A stretch of 64,000 nucleotides of DNA from CAVORB01 sp963736235 (GTDB lineage Bacteria; Pseudomonadota; Gammaproteobacteria; Chromatiales; Chromatiaceae): positions 186,001-250,000 of the forward strand of contig CAVTOR010000005.1 in the NCBI GenBank assembly GCA_963736235.1, written 5' to 3'. The translations under genes and the position numbers were made by a program. A model generated the notes under the pieces. The model was not told the DNA's origin. It was given only the letters and a program-made list of their open reading frames with translations, and made no database searches. Numbering within the stretch: the stretch's first letter is position 1; every line of letters starts with the position of its first letter. Below, one piece after another: positions 9,074 through 17,288 of the stretch.

Positions 9074-11200
9074 TTGAGGGCCGATGCCGTGGTGAGGGGT
9101 GTTACGCGCACGCGAGGACGACCCGGCAGGGCGGTGCAGGCGTCGGCGCGCGTTTCGCTGATTGGAATGCTGGCCGGGGTGCTGCTCGCCGGTGGCCTCG
9201 CCGCCCTGCTCGCCCTGGTGAACGGGGGTCGTGCTCCCGACCTGGCGGTACCGACGTCGGCACTAGTGCTCGACCGCGCGGGACAGCTGTTGCGGCCCTT
9301 CACCGTTGCGGGCGGCCGCTGGCGGATGCCGGTGGACCTGGCCGAGGTCGATCCGCGGCTGATCGCCATGCTGCTGGCCTTCGAGGACCGGCGGTTCCAG
9401 TCCCACGCGGGGGTCGATCCTCGCGCCCTCGCCCGGGCCGCGTGGCAGATGCTCGCCAACGGCCGCATCGTCTCCGGCGCCTCGACCATCACCATGCAGT
9501 TGGCGCGGCTTCTGGATGGGCGGACGACGCGCACCCCGGGCGGCAAGCTGACGCAGATCGCCGCCGCCCTCGCGCTGGAGCGCCGGGAGAGCAAAGACGC
9601 GATTCTCGCCGCCTACCTGATACTCGCCCCGTACGGCGGCAACATCGAGGGCGTACGCTCCGCATCTCTTGCCTGGTTTGGCAAGGAGCCAGCGCGGCTC
9701 ACCGCGGCCGAGGCGGCGCTGCTGGTGGCGCTTCCGCAGGCCCCGGAGGCACGTCGTCCCGACCGCCATCCGGAGGCGGCGCGCCGTGCCCGCGACCGGG
9801 TGCTGGCGCGCGCGGCCGAGTCCGGGGTGATCAGCGCGGATGAGGCGAGGGCGGCAAGGCACGAGCCGGTACCGAGGTCGAGGCGTCCTTACCCGATGCT
9901 CGCGGCCCACGCGGCGGAACAGGCGGTGCGCGGGCATCCGGAGCGCGGCGTGCACCGCCTGACCCTGGATGCAGGGCTGCAGGAGCGGCTTGAGCGGCTG
10001 GCCGCGGAGCGGGCGGAGCGCCTGGGCGCGCGGGTTTCTGTGGCACTCCTGGTCGCCGACCATCGCAACGGGGGTATCCTGGCGTCCGTGGGCTCGGCAG
10101 GCCTGCTCGATAACGGCCGCGACGGCTTCATCGACATGACCCGGGCCCTGCGCTCCCCCGGTTCCACCCTGAAGCCGCTGATCTACGGCCTTGCCTTCGA
10201 GGCCGGGATCGCCCACCCCGAGAGCCTGGTCGAGGACCGGCCCGCCGGTTTCGCAGGTTATGTTCCGACCAACTTCGATCGCAGCTTCCAGGGAACGGTG
10301 ACGGTGCGCCGTGCCTTGCAGTTATCGCTCAACGTCCCTGCGGTGAGGCTGCTCGACGCGGTGGGACCGGCGCGACTGGTGGCGCGGATGAAGCGGGCGG
10401 GCGCGCAGCCGGCGTTGCCCGATCTTTCGCCGCCTGGGCTCGCCATCGGGCTTGGGGGCGTCGGCGTGCGGCTCACCGATCTGGTGGCCCTGTACGGCGC
10501 GATCGCCCGCAACGGCCGCTCACTCGTCCTCACCCAGGATTGGCGGGATCGCGCGTCCGTTCCAGAACCGCGTCAGGTGCTGGACGCGCGGGCCGCCTGG
10601 TACGTGACATCGATCCTTGCGGGAGTCCCGCCCCCCGCTCATGCCGCGCCCGAGCAGATCGCCTTCAAGACCGGAACCTCTTACGGCTACCGGGATGCCT
10701 GGGCGGTAGGCTTCGACGGCCAACATGTGGTCGGGGCCTGGGCCGGGCGTCCCGATGGCGGCGCCGTTCCCGGCCTGACGGGTATCGAGGCCGCCGCGCC
10801 CATCCTGGTGGATACCTTCGCCCGATTGGGTCAGCGGACCCCCTTGCCAGCGGCGCCGCCCGGCGTCTTGGTTGCGTCCACCGCCCAGTTGCCACCGACC
10901 CTGCGGCATGCGGGGGGCGGGAACGGGGGATCCTCGTTGTTCGCGGATGGTCCGGAGATTGCGTTTCCGCCGCAGGGTGCGCGGGTGGATCTGGGTCTCG
11001 GCGCCGGTGTCGGGAAGGGCCTCGCCCTGAAGGTTCGGGGTGGGTATCCGCCTTTCTTTTGGGTTGCGAACGGTGCGCCAGTGGAGCAGGCGGCATTCGC
11101 CCGGACGGCGGTATGGGAACCGGAGGGGCCCGGCTTCACCACCATCGCAGTGGTCGACGGGCGGGGTCGATCGAGCCGCGTCAGCGTGTTTCTTCAGTAG
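9074..11200 (+). CDS. pbpC: penicillin-binding protein 1C, 708 aa
   Basis: This is a bifunctional peptidoglycan synthase, thought to repair the wall after a breach sensed by the A2M partner. I start it at the TTG at 9074, which has GAGGTG five bases upstream; GTGs at 9089 and 9092 are alternatives. A single N-terminal membrane segment is followed by the GT51 transglycosylase domain (catalytic Glu in AFEDRRF near residue 104, then SGASTITMQLARLL). The transpeptidase domain has SxxK as STLK near residue 364, SxN as SLN, and KTG as KTGTSYGYRDAW near residue 532. A BiPBP_C-like C-terminal domain ends the protein. The order A2M then pbpC is conserved and supports the call. Confidence 0.93.
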   Translation: MRADAVVRGVTRTRGRPGRAVQASARVSLIGMLAGVLLAGGLAALLALVNGGRAPDLAVPTSALVLDRAGQLLRPFTVAGGRWRMPVDLAEVDPRLIAMLLAFEDRRFQSHAGVDPRALARAAWQMLANGRIVSGASTITMQLARLLDGRTTRTPGGKLTQIAAALALERRESKDAILAAYLILAPYGGNIEGVRSASLAWFGKEPARLTAAEAALLVALPQAPEARRPDRHPEAARRARDRVLARAAESGVISADEARAARHEPVPRSRRPYPMLAAHAAEQAVRGHPERGVHRLTLDAGLQERLERLAAERAERLGARVSVALLVADHRNGGILASVGSAGLLDNGRDGFIDMTRALRSPGSTLKPLIYGLAFEAGIAHPESLVEDRPAGFAGYVPTNFDRSFQGTVTVRRALQLSLNVPAVRLLDAVGPARLVARMKRAGAQPALPDLSPPGLAIGLGGVGVRLTDLVALYGAIARNGRSLVLTQDWRDRASVPEPRQVLDARAAWYVTSILAGVPPPAHAAPEQIAFKTGTSYGYRDAWAVGFDGQHVVGAWAGRPDGGAVPGLTGIEAAAPILVDTFARLGQRTPLPAAPPGVLVASTAQLPPTLRHAGGGNGGSSLFADGPEIAFPPQGARVDLGLGAGVGKGLALKVRGGYPPFFWVANGAPVEQAAFARTAVWEPEGPGFTTIAVVDGRGRSSRVSVFLQ

Positions 11201-11320
11201 CCGAAAAGAAAAACCCCCGCCTGCATCCTGCAGCGGGGGCACGTCGCCGGGCTTGGTTGGCAAGTCGATCCGTTGGGGCCGAGGCGTCCTGCAGCCTGTC
11301 TCTATCCTGAATCCTTGTTG
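11201..11320 (-). ncRNA. candidate CsrB/RsmX-like CsrA-sequestering sRNA
   Basis: Read on the minus strand, the stretch from about 11320 down to 11201 has five GGA motifs in roughly 90 bases. Four are in AGGA context (AAGGATT, CAGGATA, CAGGACG, CAGGATG) and one is ACGGATC. It ends in a GC-rich hairpin followed by a run of T residues. The last GGA lies exactly in the three-base loop of that hairpin, which is how CsrA targets present GGA. No ORF on this strand fits. CAGGATG is the core repeat of CsrB, and RsmX/Y-type RNAs have a similar size. The 5' end is a guess from a weak TTTAAC -10-like element. This is inference from motifs and needs covariance-model support. Confidence 0.38.
11214..11239 (-). 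terminator. intrinsic terminator reading leftward
   Basis: The stem CCCCCG/CGGGGG, extended by TGCA/TGCA around a three-base loop with one bulged C, is bordered on its left by A-rich sequence (AAAAGAAAAA). On the minus strand this gives a hairpin followed by a T-run, so it is a strong terminator for leftward transcription. For the plus-strand pbpC it would lack a U-tract. No minus-strand protein gene precedes it, which is why the sRNA above is proposed. Confidence 0.75.
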
Positions 11321-11440
11321 GCGACGGTTAAATGGTGACACAGCTGCCGCCAGGAAAATGTCCTACGTTTCCGGCGTGTTTGTAGGATAAATCTGACGCG
11401 TGGATTGCGACGCCCAGTTCCGCCTCGTATTCTTCGACGA

Positions 11441-12394
11441 ATGAATCACGACCTTTACCCAGTCATCGAGCCCTATGCGACCAGGCAACTCCAGGTTGAC
11501 CAGGTCCATACCCTGTATCTGGAGGAGTCGGGAAACCCGAATGGCATTCCGGCCGTGTTCCTCCATGGTGGGCCGGGGGCGGGGTGTGAGCCCGCGCATC
11601 GGTGTTTCTTCGATCCCGAGCGCTACCGGATCGTTCTCTTTGACCAGCGTGGCAGCGGGCGCTCTGCGCCTCACGCATCGCTAGAGGACAACACCACCTG
11701 GCACCTGGTGGCGGACATGGAGCGTATCCGCGAGGCCCTGGGCATCGAGCGCTGGCTGGTGTTCGGCGGCTCCTGGGGCTCGACCCTGGCCCTGGCCTAT
11801 GCCGAGACCCATCCGCAGCGGGTACTCGCCCTGGTGGTGCGCGGCATCTTTCTTTGCCGCGACGAGGAGATCCGCTGGTTCTACCAGGAGGGGGCGAATT
11901 GGGTGTTCCCCGACTGGTGGCAGGACTTCCTCGCGCCGATTCCGGAGCCGGAGCGCGGCGACATGCTGCAGGCCTATCATCGGCGGCTCACCGGGGTCGA
12001 CGAGGTGGCCCGCATGGCGGCGGCCAAGGCCTGGTCCGTCTGGGAGGGGCGCACGGCGACCCTCCTGCCCAACGAGGACGTGCGCGCCCATTTCTCCGAT
12101 CCTCACGTGGCCCTGAGCCTGGCGCGGATCGAGTCTCACTACTTCGTGAACCATGCCTTCTTCGAGCCTGACCAGATACTGAGGGATGCGGGGCGCCTCG
12201 CCGGCATCCCGGGGCTGATCGTCCAGGGCCGCTACGATCTCATCTGTCCCATGCGTTCGGCTTGGGATCTCCACCGGGCCTGGCCCAGCGCGGGGCTCGA
12301 GGTCGTGCCGGATGCCGGCCATTCGGCCTTCGATCCCGGGATCCGCCGCGCCCTGGTGGCGGCCACGGACCGTTTGGCGCGCACGTTCGGATGA
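11441..12394 (+). CDS. pip: proline iminopeptidase, 317 aa
   Basis: This alpha/beta-hydrolase of peptidase family S33 removes N-terminal proline from peptides in the cytoplasm. The protein starts MNHDLYPVIEPY at the ATG at 11441; the frame is open further upstream but without conserved residues. Family motifs include HGGPGAG (oxyanion region), DQRGSGRS, the nucleophile elbow FGGSWGS with the catalytic serine, a cap domain rich in Trp, and the catalytic Asp and His in GRYDLICP and DAGHSAFD. The length fits Pip. The dtd gene starts at 12391, overlapping the stop codon, so the two are translationally coupled. Confidence 0.93.
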   Translation: MNHDLYPVIEPYATRQLQVDQVHTLYLEESGNPNGIPAVFLHGGPGAGCEPAHRCFFDPERYRIVLFDQRGSGRSAPHASLEDNTTWHLVADMERIREALGIERWLVFGGSWGSTLALAYAETHPQRVLALVVRGIFLCRDEEIRWFYQEGANWVFPDWWQDFLAPIPEPERGDMLQAYHRRLTGVDEVARMAAAKAWSVWEGRTATLLPNEDVRAHFSDPHVALSLARIESHYFVNHAFFEPDQILRDAGRLAGIPGLIVQGRYDLICPMRSAWDLHRAWPSAGLEVVPDAGHSAFDPGIRRALVAATDRLARTFG

Positions 12395-12828
12395 TCGGGC
12401 TCTTGCAGCGGGTGCGCTCGGCCAGGGTCGAGGTCGGGGACGAGACCGTGGGCGTCATCGGTCGCGGTTTGATGGTGCTGATCGGGGTGCAGAAGGCCGA
12501 CGACGAGGCCCGGGCGGACCGGTTGCTGGAGCGTCTGTTGGGCTACCGGCTCTTCCCCGACGGGGCGGATCGCATGAATCTCAGCTTGCGCGACATTGGC
12601 GGCGGCCTGCTGCTGGTTCCCCAGTTCACGCTGGCGGCGGACACCAGAAAGGGCACGCGAGCCAGCTTTACCTCGGCGGCCCCGCCGGACGAGGGACGGC
12701 GCCTGTTCGACTACCTGGTCGCGGGTGCGCGTGACGCGTATTCTGATGTGCAGACCGGGCGCTTCGGCGCCGACATGCAGGTCAGCCTGGTCAATGATGG
12801 TCCCGTGACCTTCTGGTTGGAGAGCTGA
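12391..12828 (+). CDS. dtd: D-aminoacyl-tRNA deacylase, 145 aa
   Basis: DTD hydrolyses D-amino acids from mischarged tRNAs, which protects translation from D-Tyr and other D-residues and also proofreads Gly-tRNA(Ala). The ATG at 12391 overlaps the pip stop (ATGA). The protein begins MIGLLQRVRSARVEV, contains the catalytic PQFTL loop (usually SQFTL) followed by GTRASF, and ends with the conserved NDGPVTFWLES, where the cross-subunit proline lies. The 145-residue length is exactly that of the family. It belongs to the pip-dtd pair ahead of the his genes, from which it is separated by about 100 bases. Confidence 0.95.
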   Translation: MIGLLQRVRSARVEVGDETVGVIGRGLMVLIGVQKADDEARADRLLERLLGYRLFPDGADRMNLSLRDIGGGLLLVPQFTLAADTRKGTRASFTSAAPPDEGRRLFDYLVAGARDAYSDVQTGRFGADMQVSLVNDGPVTFWLES

Positions 12829-12931
12829 TCCAGGTTCGGGACGCGCGAGACCCCGCCCGATAGCGCCCGCCGGGGCGCCCTGTGGTTTAATACCAAGCTG
12901 TCGCGGTCAACCATACAGATCGATCAACTCC

Positions 12932-13537
12932 GTGGAAGACAAGACCCTGCATCGCGTTGCGGAAGTGGCACGCAATACCCTGGAGACCCGCATCCGGGTC
13001 CGGCTGGACCTCGACGGCACCGGCCGCTCGAGCTTTGATACCAAGCTGCCCTTCCTCGAGCACATGCTCGATCAGGTTGCCCGGCACGGGCTGGTCGATA
13101 TCGACATCGAGGCGCAGGGCGATCTGCACATCGACGCGCACCACACGGTGGAGGACATCGGCATCACCCTGGGGCAGGCGCTGGCAAGAGCGGTGGGCGA
13201 CAAGAAGGGCATCCGCCGCTATGGTCATGCCTACGTGCCCCTGGACGAGGCCCTGTCACGGGTGGTGATCGATCTGTCCGGGCGGCCCGGGCTGGTGTTC
13301 GACGTGAACTTCACCCGCGGCGTGATCGGTGCCTTCGACGTGGACCTGTTCCACGAGTTCTTCCAGGGCCTCGTCAACCATGCGGCGATGACCCTGCACG
13401 TGGACAACCTGCGCGGCAAGAACGCCCACCACCAGGCGGAGACGGTGTTCAAGGCCTTCGGGCGGGCACTGCGCATGGCTCTGGAGCCCGACGCCCGCAT
13501 GGCGGGGGTCACGCCCTCTACGAAGGGGTCGCTGTGA
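12932..13537 (+). CDS. hisB: imidazoleglycerol-phosphate dehydratase, 201 aa
   Basis: HisB removes water from imidazole-glycerol phosphate to give imidazole-acetol phosphate in histidine synthesis. It is the stand-alone dehydratase without the phosphatase domain of enteric HisB. The start is a GTG at 12932. Mn-binding histidine clusters are clear (FLEHMLDQVARHG, DAHHTVEDIG, FHEFFQGLVNHA and KNAHHQAE), and the C-terminus STKGSL is typical. The next gene is hisA after 34 bases. In relatives hisH lies between hisB and hisA, and here it is absent. Confidence 0.96.
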   Translation: MEDKTLHRVAEVARNTLETRIRVRLDLDGTGRSSFDTKLPFLEHMLDQVARHGLVDIDIEAQGDLHIDAHHTVEDIGITLGQALARAVGDKKGIRRYGHAYVPLDEALSRVVIDLSGRPGLVFDVNFTRGVIGAFDVDLFHEFFQGLVNHAAMTLHVDNLRGKNAHHQAETVFKAFGRALRMALEPDARMAGVTPSTKGSL

Positions 13538-13571
13538 GCCGCCGAGCCCTTTTTGTCGAGGTGATTTTCCC

Positions 13572-14303
13572 GTGCTTCTGATTCCCGCCATCGATCTCAA
13601 GGACGGGCGCTGCGTGCGCCTGCGCCAGGGCCGCATGGAGGACGAGACCGTGTTCTCGGACGATCCGGTGCAAGTGGCCGGCCGCTGGGTGGCCGAGGGC
13701 GCGCGCCGCCTGCACCTGGTGGACCTCAACGGGGCCTTCGCCGGTGAGCCGGTGAACGGCGACGCCATCCGGGCGATCGCCGCCGCGTATCCGGAGCTTC
13801 CCATCCAGGTCGGGGGCGGCATCCGCGACGAGGCCACCATCGAGGCCTATCTGCAGGCCGGTGTGCACTACTGCATCATCGGCACCCAGGCGGTCAAAGA
13901 GCCGGAGTTCGTCTCCCGCGCTTGCCGTGCCTTTCCGGGCCATGTGATCGTCGGCCTGGACGCCAAGGAAGGGCTGGTCGCCATCAAGGGCTGGGCGGAG
14001 GTCACCGCGCACCGGGTCGATGAGCTCTCGCGGCGCTTCGAGGACGACGGGGTCACTGCCATCGTCTACACCGACATCGGGCGCGACGGCATGCTGACCG
14101 GGCCCAACGTCGAGGCCACCAAGGCCCTGGCCGATGCGATCTCCATCCCGGTGATCGCCTCTGGCGGAATTACCGACCTCAACGATGTCCGCGCATTGTG
14201 CGTCGTTGCAGGCAGCGGAATCATGGGTGCGATCACGGGACGGGCGATCTACGAGGGCACCCTGGATTTCGCCGCCGGTCAGCGTCTGGCCGACACTTGT
14301 TGA
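13572..14303 (+). CDS. hisA: ProFAR isomerase, 243 aa
   Basis: HisA, a TIM barrel, converts ProFAR to PRFAR in histidine synthesis. A GTG start at 13572 gives LLIPAIDLKDGRCVRL, which contains the catalytic Asp near residue 8. The second catalytic region is in VYTDIGRDGMLTGPN. Phosphate-binding loops QVGGGIRDE and SGGITDLNDV and the C-terminal GRAIYEGTLDF are intact, and the length is usual. It is followed directly (21 bases) by hisI rather than hisF, so the HisH-HisF synthase that consumes PRFAR is missing from this operon. Confidence 0.96.
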   Translation: MLLIPAIDLKDGRCVRLRQGRMEDETVFSDDPVQVAGRWVAEGARRLHLVDLNGAFAGEPVNGDAIRAIAAAYPELPIQVGGGIRDEATIEAYLQAGVHYCIIGTQAVKEPEFVSRACRAFPGHVIVGLDAKEGLVAIKGWAEVTAHRVDELSRRFEDDGVTAIVYTDIGRDGMLTGPNVEATKALADAISIPVIASGGITDLNDVRALCVVAGSGIMGAITGRAIYEGTLDFAAGQRLADTC

Positions 14304-14324
14304 ACCGACTCTAGGGGCGCTGCC

Positions 14325-14716
14325 GTGAACGAAGACTGGCTGGATACGATCAAGTGGGACGACAAGGGCCTGGTGCCCGCCATTGCCCAGGAGACCGGGA
14401 GCGGCAAGATCCTGATGATGGCTTGGATGAACCGGGAGGCGCTCGCGCTGACCCGTGGACGGGTCATGCGGTCTACTGGTCCCGCTCCCGCGGCAAGCTG
14501 TGGCACAAGGGGGAGGAGTCGGGCCATCAGCAGGTCGTGCATGCCATTCGGGTGGACTGCGACGCGGACGTCGTGCTGCTGGAGGTGGAGCAGAAAGGCG
14601 GAATCGCCTGCCACACCGGGCGGCACAATTGCTTCTACCGCGAGCTGCGTGACGGCGAATGGACCGAGATCGCGCCGGTGCTCAAGGATCCCGATGCCAT
14701 CTATCGGAAATCCTGA
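14325..14716 (+). CDS. hisI: phosphoribosyl-AMP cyclohydrolase, frameshifted
   Basis: HisI opens the purine ring of PR-AMP at an early step of histidine synthesis. The GTG start at 14325 begins NEDWLDTIKWDDKGLVPAIAQ, and the frame holds to MNREALALT. The rest of the protein, GHAVYWSRSRGKLWHKGEES through the metal-binding CHTGRHNCFYR, continues in another frame to a stop at 14714-14716. A single missing base near 14457 (CCGTGGACGG) restores one continuous 130-residue HisI. No other damage is seen, so an indel error or a very recent mutation is likely. Without repair, translation would run on into hisE. Confidence 0.88.
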
Positions 14717-14762
14717 GCAGGGCGATGGGCTCTCCGTGACGCATCGAGGATCGGAATCGGGC

Positions 14763-15080
14763 ATGAACGACGTCCTGGAGCGCCTGTCCCAGGTTCTGGA
14801 GGAGCGCAAGCACGCGGATCCCGACGGCTCCTACGTGGCCAAGCTGTACGCGAAGGGCGCCGACGCCATCCTCAAGAAGATCGGCGAGGAGGCGACCGAG
14901 ACCGTGATGGCTGCCAAGGATGGGGAGGCCGACAAGATCGTCCACGAGGTGGCCGACCTGTGGTTCCACACGCTGGTGCTGTTGGCTCACCGGGGGCTCG
15001 GCCCGGAAGCAGTGCTCAACGAGCTCGACCGGCGCTTCGGGCTGTCGGGAATCGAGGAAAAGGCCCGCCGCGGGAAGTGA
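14763..15080 (+). CDS. hisE: phosphoribosyl-ATP pyrophosphatase, 105 aa
   Basis: HisE removes pyrophosphate from PR-ATP, the step before HisI. The protein starts MNDVLERLSQVLEERK at the ATG at 14763 and shows the MazG-like helical signature: KIGEEATETVMAAK, then KIVHEVADLWFHTLVLL, with the acidic metal-binding residues in place. It is separate from hisI, unlike the fused HisIE of enteric bacteria; the open frame that joins the two here results only from the hisI frameshift. tatA follows 154 bases downstream. Confidence 0.94.
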   Translation: MNDVLERLSQVLEERKHADPDGSYVAKLYAKGADAILKKIGEEATETVMAAKDGEADKIVHEVADLWFHTLVLLAHRGLGPEAVLNELDRRFGLSGIEEKARRGK

Positions 15081-15234
15081 GTGAGGGACTGCATCCGGGC
15101 ATCCTCTTCGGGTATGATCGCGCATCCGCACCGGGGTTCGCGCCATCGGCGGCGGCACCCGCCGCGCACTTGGCGCCCGCCGGCGATTGAACTAGACGAG
15201 TCGCCGTCTCGCGCAGACGGTATCGGAGGCAACC

Positions 15235-15477
15235 ATGGGTATGGGTGGAATCAGTATCTGGCAGCTGTTGATCATTCTGGTCATCGTGCTGCTGCTTTTC
15301 GGCACTAAGCGTCTCAAGAGCATCGGCTCGGACTTGGGCAATGCGGTCAAGGGCTTCCGCTCGGCCATGAATCAGAACGAGGAGGAGAAGGACGAGGAGC
15401 CGAAGAAGCTTGAGGAGACCGCGGCCAAACGCACCGCCGAGGGTGAGGCCGCCGCCAAGGAGAAGGACAAGGTCTGA
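15235..15477 (+). CDS. tatA: Sec-independent translocase protein TatA, 80 aa
   Basis: TatA forms the oligomeric pore element of the twin-arginine pathway for folded proteins. The protein begins MGMGGISIWQLLIILVIV, one transmembrane helix with the conserved FGTKRLKSIGSDLG hinge and amphipathic helix (family motif FGxxKLP/RL), followed by a charged Lys/Glu tail. The start ATG has GGAGG nearby (tcggaggcaacc). It is the first tat gene after hisE, an order common in this lineage. Confidence 0.96.
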   Translation: MGMGGISIWQLLIILVIVLLLFGTKRLKSIGSDLGNAVKGFRSAMNQNEEEKDEEPKKLEETAAKRTAEGEAAAKEKDKV

Positions 15478-15505
15478 GCGCCACGGTCCCGACTGAGTCC
15501 CCCTG

Positions 15506-15820
15506 ATGTTTGACGTCGGATTCTGGGAGCTTGCCATCGTCGGCCTGGTGGCCCTGCTGGTCGTGGGCCCGGAGCGCTTGCCCAAGCTGGCGCGCACGGC
15601 CGGGCTCTGGCTCGGTCGCGGGCGGCGCATGCTGAGCTCCGTGAAGGCGGAGATCGACCGTGAGCTCAAGGCGGAGGAGCTCAAGCAGATCCTCGAGAAA
15701 CAGGCGAAGAGCAATCCCCTGGAGACCATCTTGGAAGAGCCCGGAGACAAAACGCCCGCCACCGCGCCCAAGGGCTCGCCGACGGTCGGCGACAAGGGGA
15801 AGGACACCGGCTCCCAATGA
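15506..15820 (+). CDS. tatB: Sec-independent translocase protein TatB, 104 aa
   Basis: TatB forms the substrate receptor with TatC. It starts MFDVGFWELAIVGLVALLVVGPERLP, with the single membrane helix and the GPERLPKLAR hinge diagnostic of TatB rather than TatA. An amphipathic helix (RRMLSSVKAEIDRELKAEELKQILEK) and a proline-rich tail follow. It lies 28 bases after tatA and 152 bases before tatC. Confidence 0.95.
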   Translation: MFDVGFWELAIVGLVALLVVGPERLPKLARTAGLWLGRGRRMLSSVKAEIDRELKAEELKQILEKQAKSNPLETILEEPGDKTPATAPKGSPTVGDKGKDTGSQ

Positions 15821-15972
15821 GACCCCGGGGCGGAGTATCGACGCCGGTCGCCGTCTCCGGGCTACCGTAGCTCTCGCACTGACGGCGCCGGGGTCCGGCG
15901 ACAGGCCCCAGTCGAGGGACGGCGACCCGCACGTTTCATCAACCCAGGCGACGAGAATCCCCCATTTCCGCC

Positions 15973-17169
15973 ATGTCCTCACCGGCGAACCACGAAGAAC
16001 CCGGTCCGGAGCAGCCCTTCATCTCCCATCTGGTAGAGCTGCGGGATCGCATCCTGCGCATGCTGGTGGCAGTGCTGGCGGTGTTCCTGGTCCTGTTCCC
16101 GTTCGCCAACGAGATCTACATCTACGTCGCCGCACCCCTCATGGCCCAGTTGCCGGAGGGGACCAGCATGATCGCCACCCAGGTGGCCTCGCCCTTCCTG
16201 ACGCCCTTCAAGCTCGCCTTGGTCGCGGCGGTCTTCCTGTCCATGCCCTACCTGCTGTATCAGTTCTGGGCCTTCGTGGCACCGGGCCTGTACCAGCACG
16301 AGAAGCGGTTTGCGGTGCCGCTCGTGGTATCCAGCATCGTGCTTTTCTACCTGGGCATGGCGTTCGCCTACTACGTGGTCTTTCCCCTGGTGTTCGCCTT
16401 CCTTACCGGCACGGCACCCGAAGGAGTCGCGGTGATGACCGACATCACCGCCTACCTGGATTTCGTGCTCACCCTCTTTTTCGCCTTCGGGATCGCCTTC
16501 GAGATCCCGATCGCGACCATCTTGCTGGTTTCCGTCGGCATCACCACGCCCGAGGATCTGCGCAAGAAGCGACCGTACGTGATCGTGGGCGTATTCGTCG
16601 CCGGAATGCTGTTGACGCCGCCAGACGTGATCTCGCAGACCCTGCTTGCTTTTCCCATGTGGCTGCTGTTCGAGCTCGGGATCTTCTTCTCCCGCTTCTT
16701 TCTGCGCCGCGGCGAGGCCAATCGCGAGGAGAGTGATTCGGGTTATGCCGTTGGCGCCGCGGCGTCGGGTGGCGGTGGTCTTGCCGCATGCGGAGGCGAT
16801 GATCCACCTTCGGGCGGCGGTCCGCCGGACTCCCCGCCCGGCGAGGGGATCGACGTCAGGTCCGGCGGGGATTCCGTGGTCGGTCGCGAACTCTCCGGGG
16901 GCGACCCGTTTGACAACGAGCGCTTCCGTCCGATGACGCCGGAGGAGTTGGAGGCGGAGCTCGATGCCATCGAGGCGGACGAGGACATCGAGCCGCCGGA
17001 CGAGACCGCCCCGGATCCGGTCGCGCAAAAGCTCGAGCGCGTCATGGAGTTGCGCGAAGAGGAGGACGAGGCGGGCGCCCGTGCGCTGCTCTACGAGGTG
17101 CTGGCCGACGGCGACGACGATCAGCGGCGCGTGGCGCGCAACATCCTCGCGCAGCTCGATCAGCCGTAG
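15973..17169 (+). CDS. tatC: TatC translocase subunit with a long FimV-like C-terminal extension, 398 aa
   Basis: Residues 1 to about 252 are a complete six-helix TatC, the twin-arginine signal receptor: FISHLVELRDRILRM near the N-terminus, the SPFLTPFKLALV loop, PYLLYQFWAFVAPGLY, and LTPPDVISQTLLAFPMWLLFE. About 145 further residues follow in the same frame: a Gly/Pro-rich linker, an acidic helix (RPMTPEELEAELDAIEAD) and a final segment (REEEDEAGARALLYEVLADG) that resembles the C-terminal domain of FimV. TatC normally ends near residue 250-260. The extension is probably cytoplasmic. Its role is unknown; it could be a natural lineage-specific tail or a joined neighbour. Confidence 0.9.
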   Translation: MSSPANHEEPGPEQPFISHLVELRDRILRMLVAVLAVFLVLFPFANEIYIYVAAPLMAQLPEGTSMIATQVASPFLTPFKLALVAAVFLSMPYLLYQFWAFVAPGLYQHEKRFAVPLVVSSIVLFYLGMAFAYYVVFPLVFAFLTGTAPEGVAVMTDITAYLDFVLTLFFAFGIAFEIPIATILLVSVGITTPEDLRKKRPYVIVGVFVAGMLLTPPDVISQTLLAFPMWLLFELGIFFSRFFLRRGEANREESDSGYAVGAAASGGGGLAACGGDDPPSGGGPPDSPPGEGIDVRSGGDSVVGRELSGGDPFDNERFRPMTPEELEAELDAIEADEDIEPPDETAPDPVAQKLERVMELREEEDEAGARALLYEVLADGDDDQRRVARNILAQLDQP

Positions 17170-17288
17170 TTTACCGGCCTCAACCCCGGGTTGGCGGCGG
17201 GGTATATCCAGGCCGGGCCTGGATCTCGCCCCGCGTCTGCGTTGTCCAACCGTCCACGCGCCTGGTCGGCGTTAACCGGTCCTGCATC

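Noticed and set aside
14325..15080. Fused HisI-HisE protein like the enteric enzyme
   Set aside because: The joined frame loses the HisI catalytic residues; they are intact in another frame. The join is a frameshift effect.
16646..16936. Separate ORF inside the tatC extension
   Set aside because: No ribosome binding site or recognisable protein; the tatC frame itself carries the FimV-like end.
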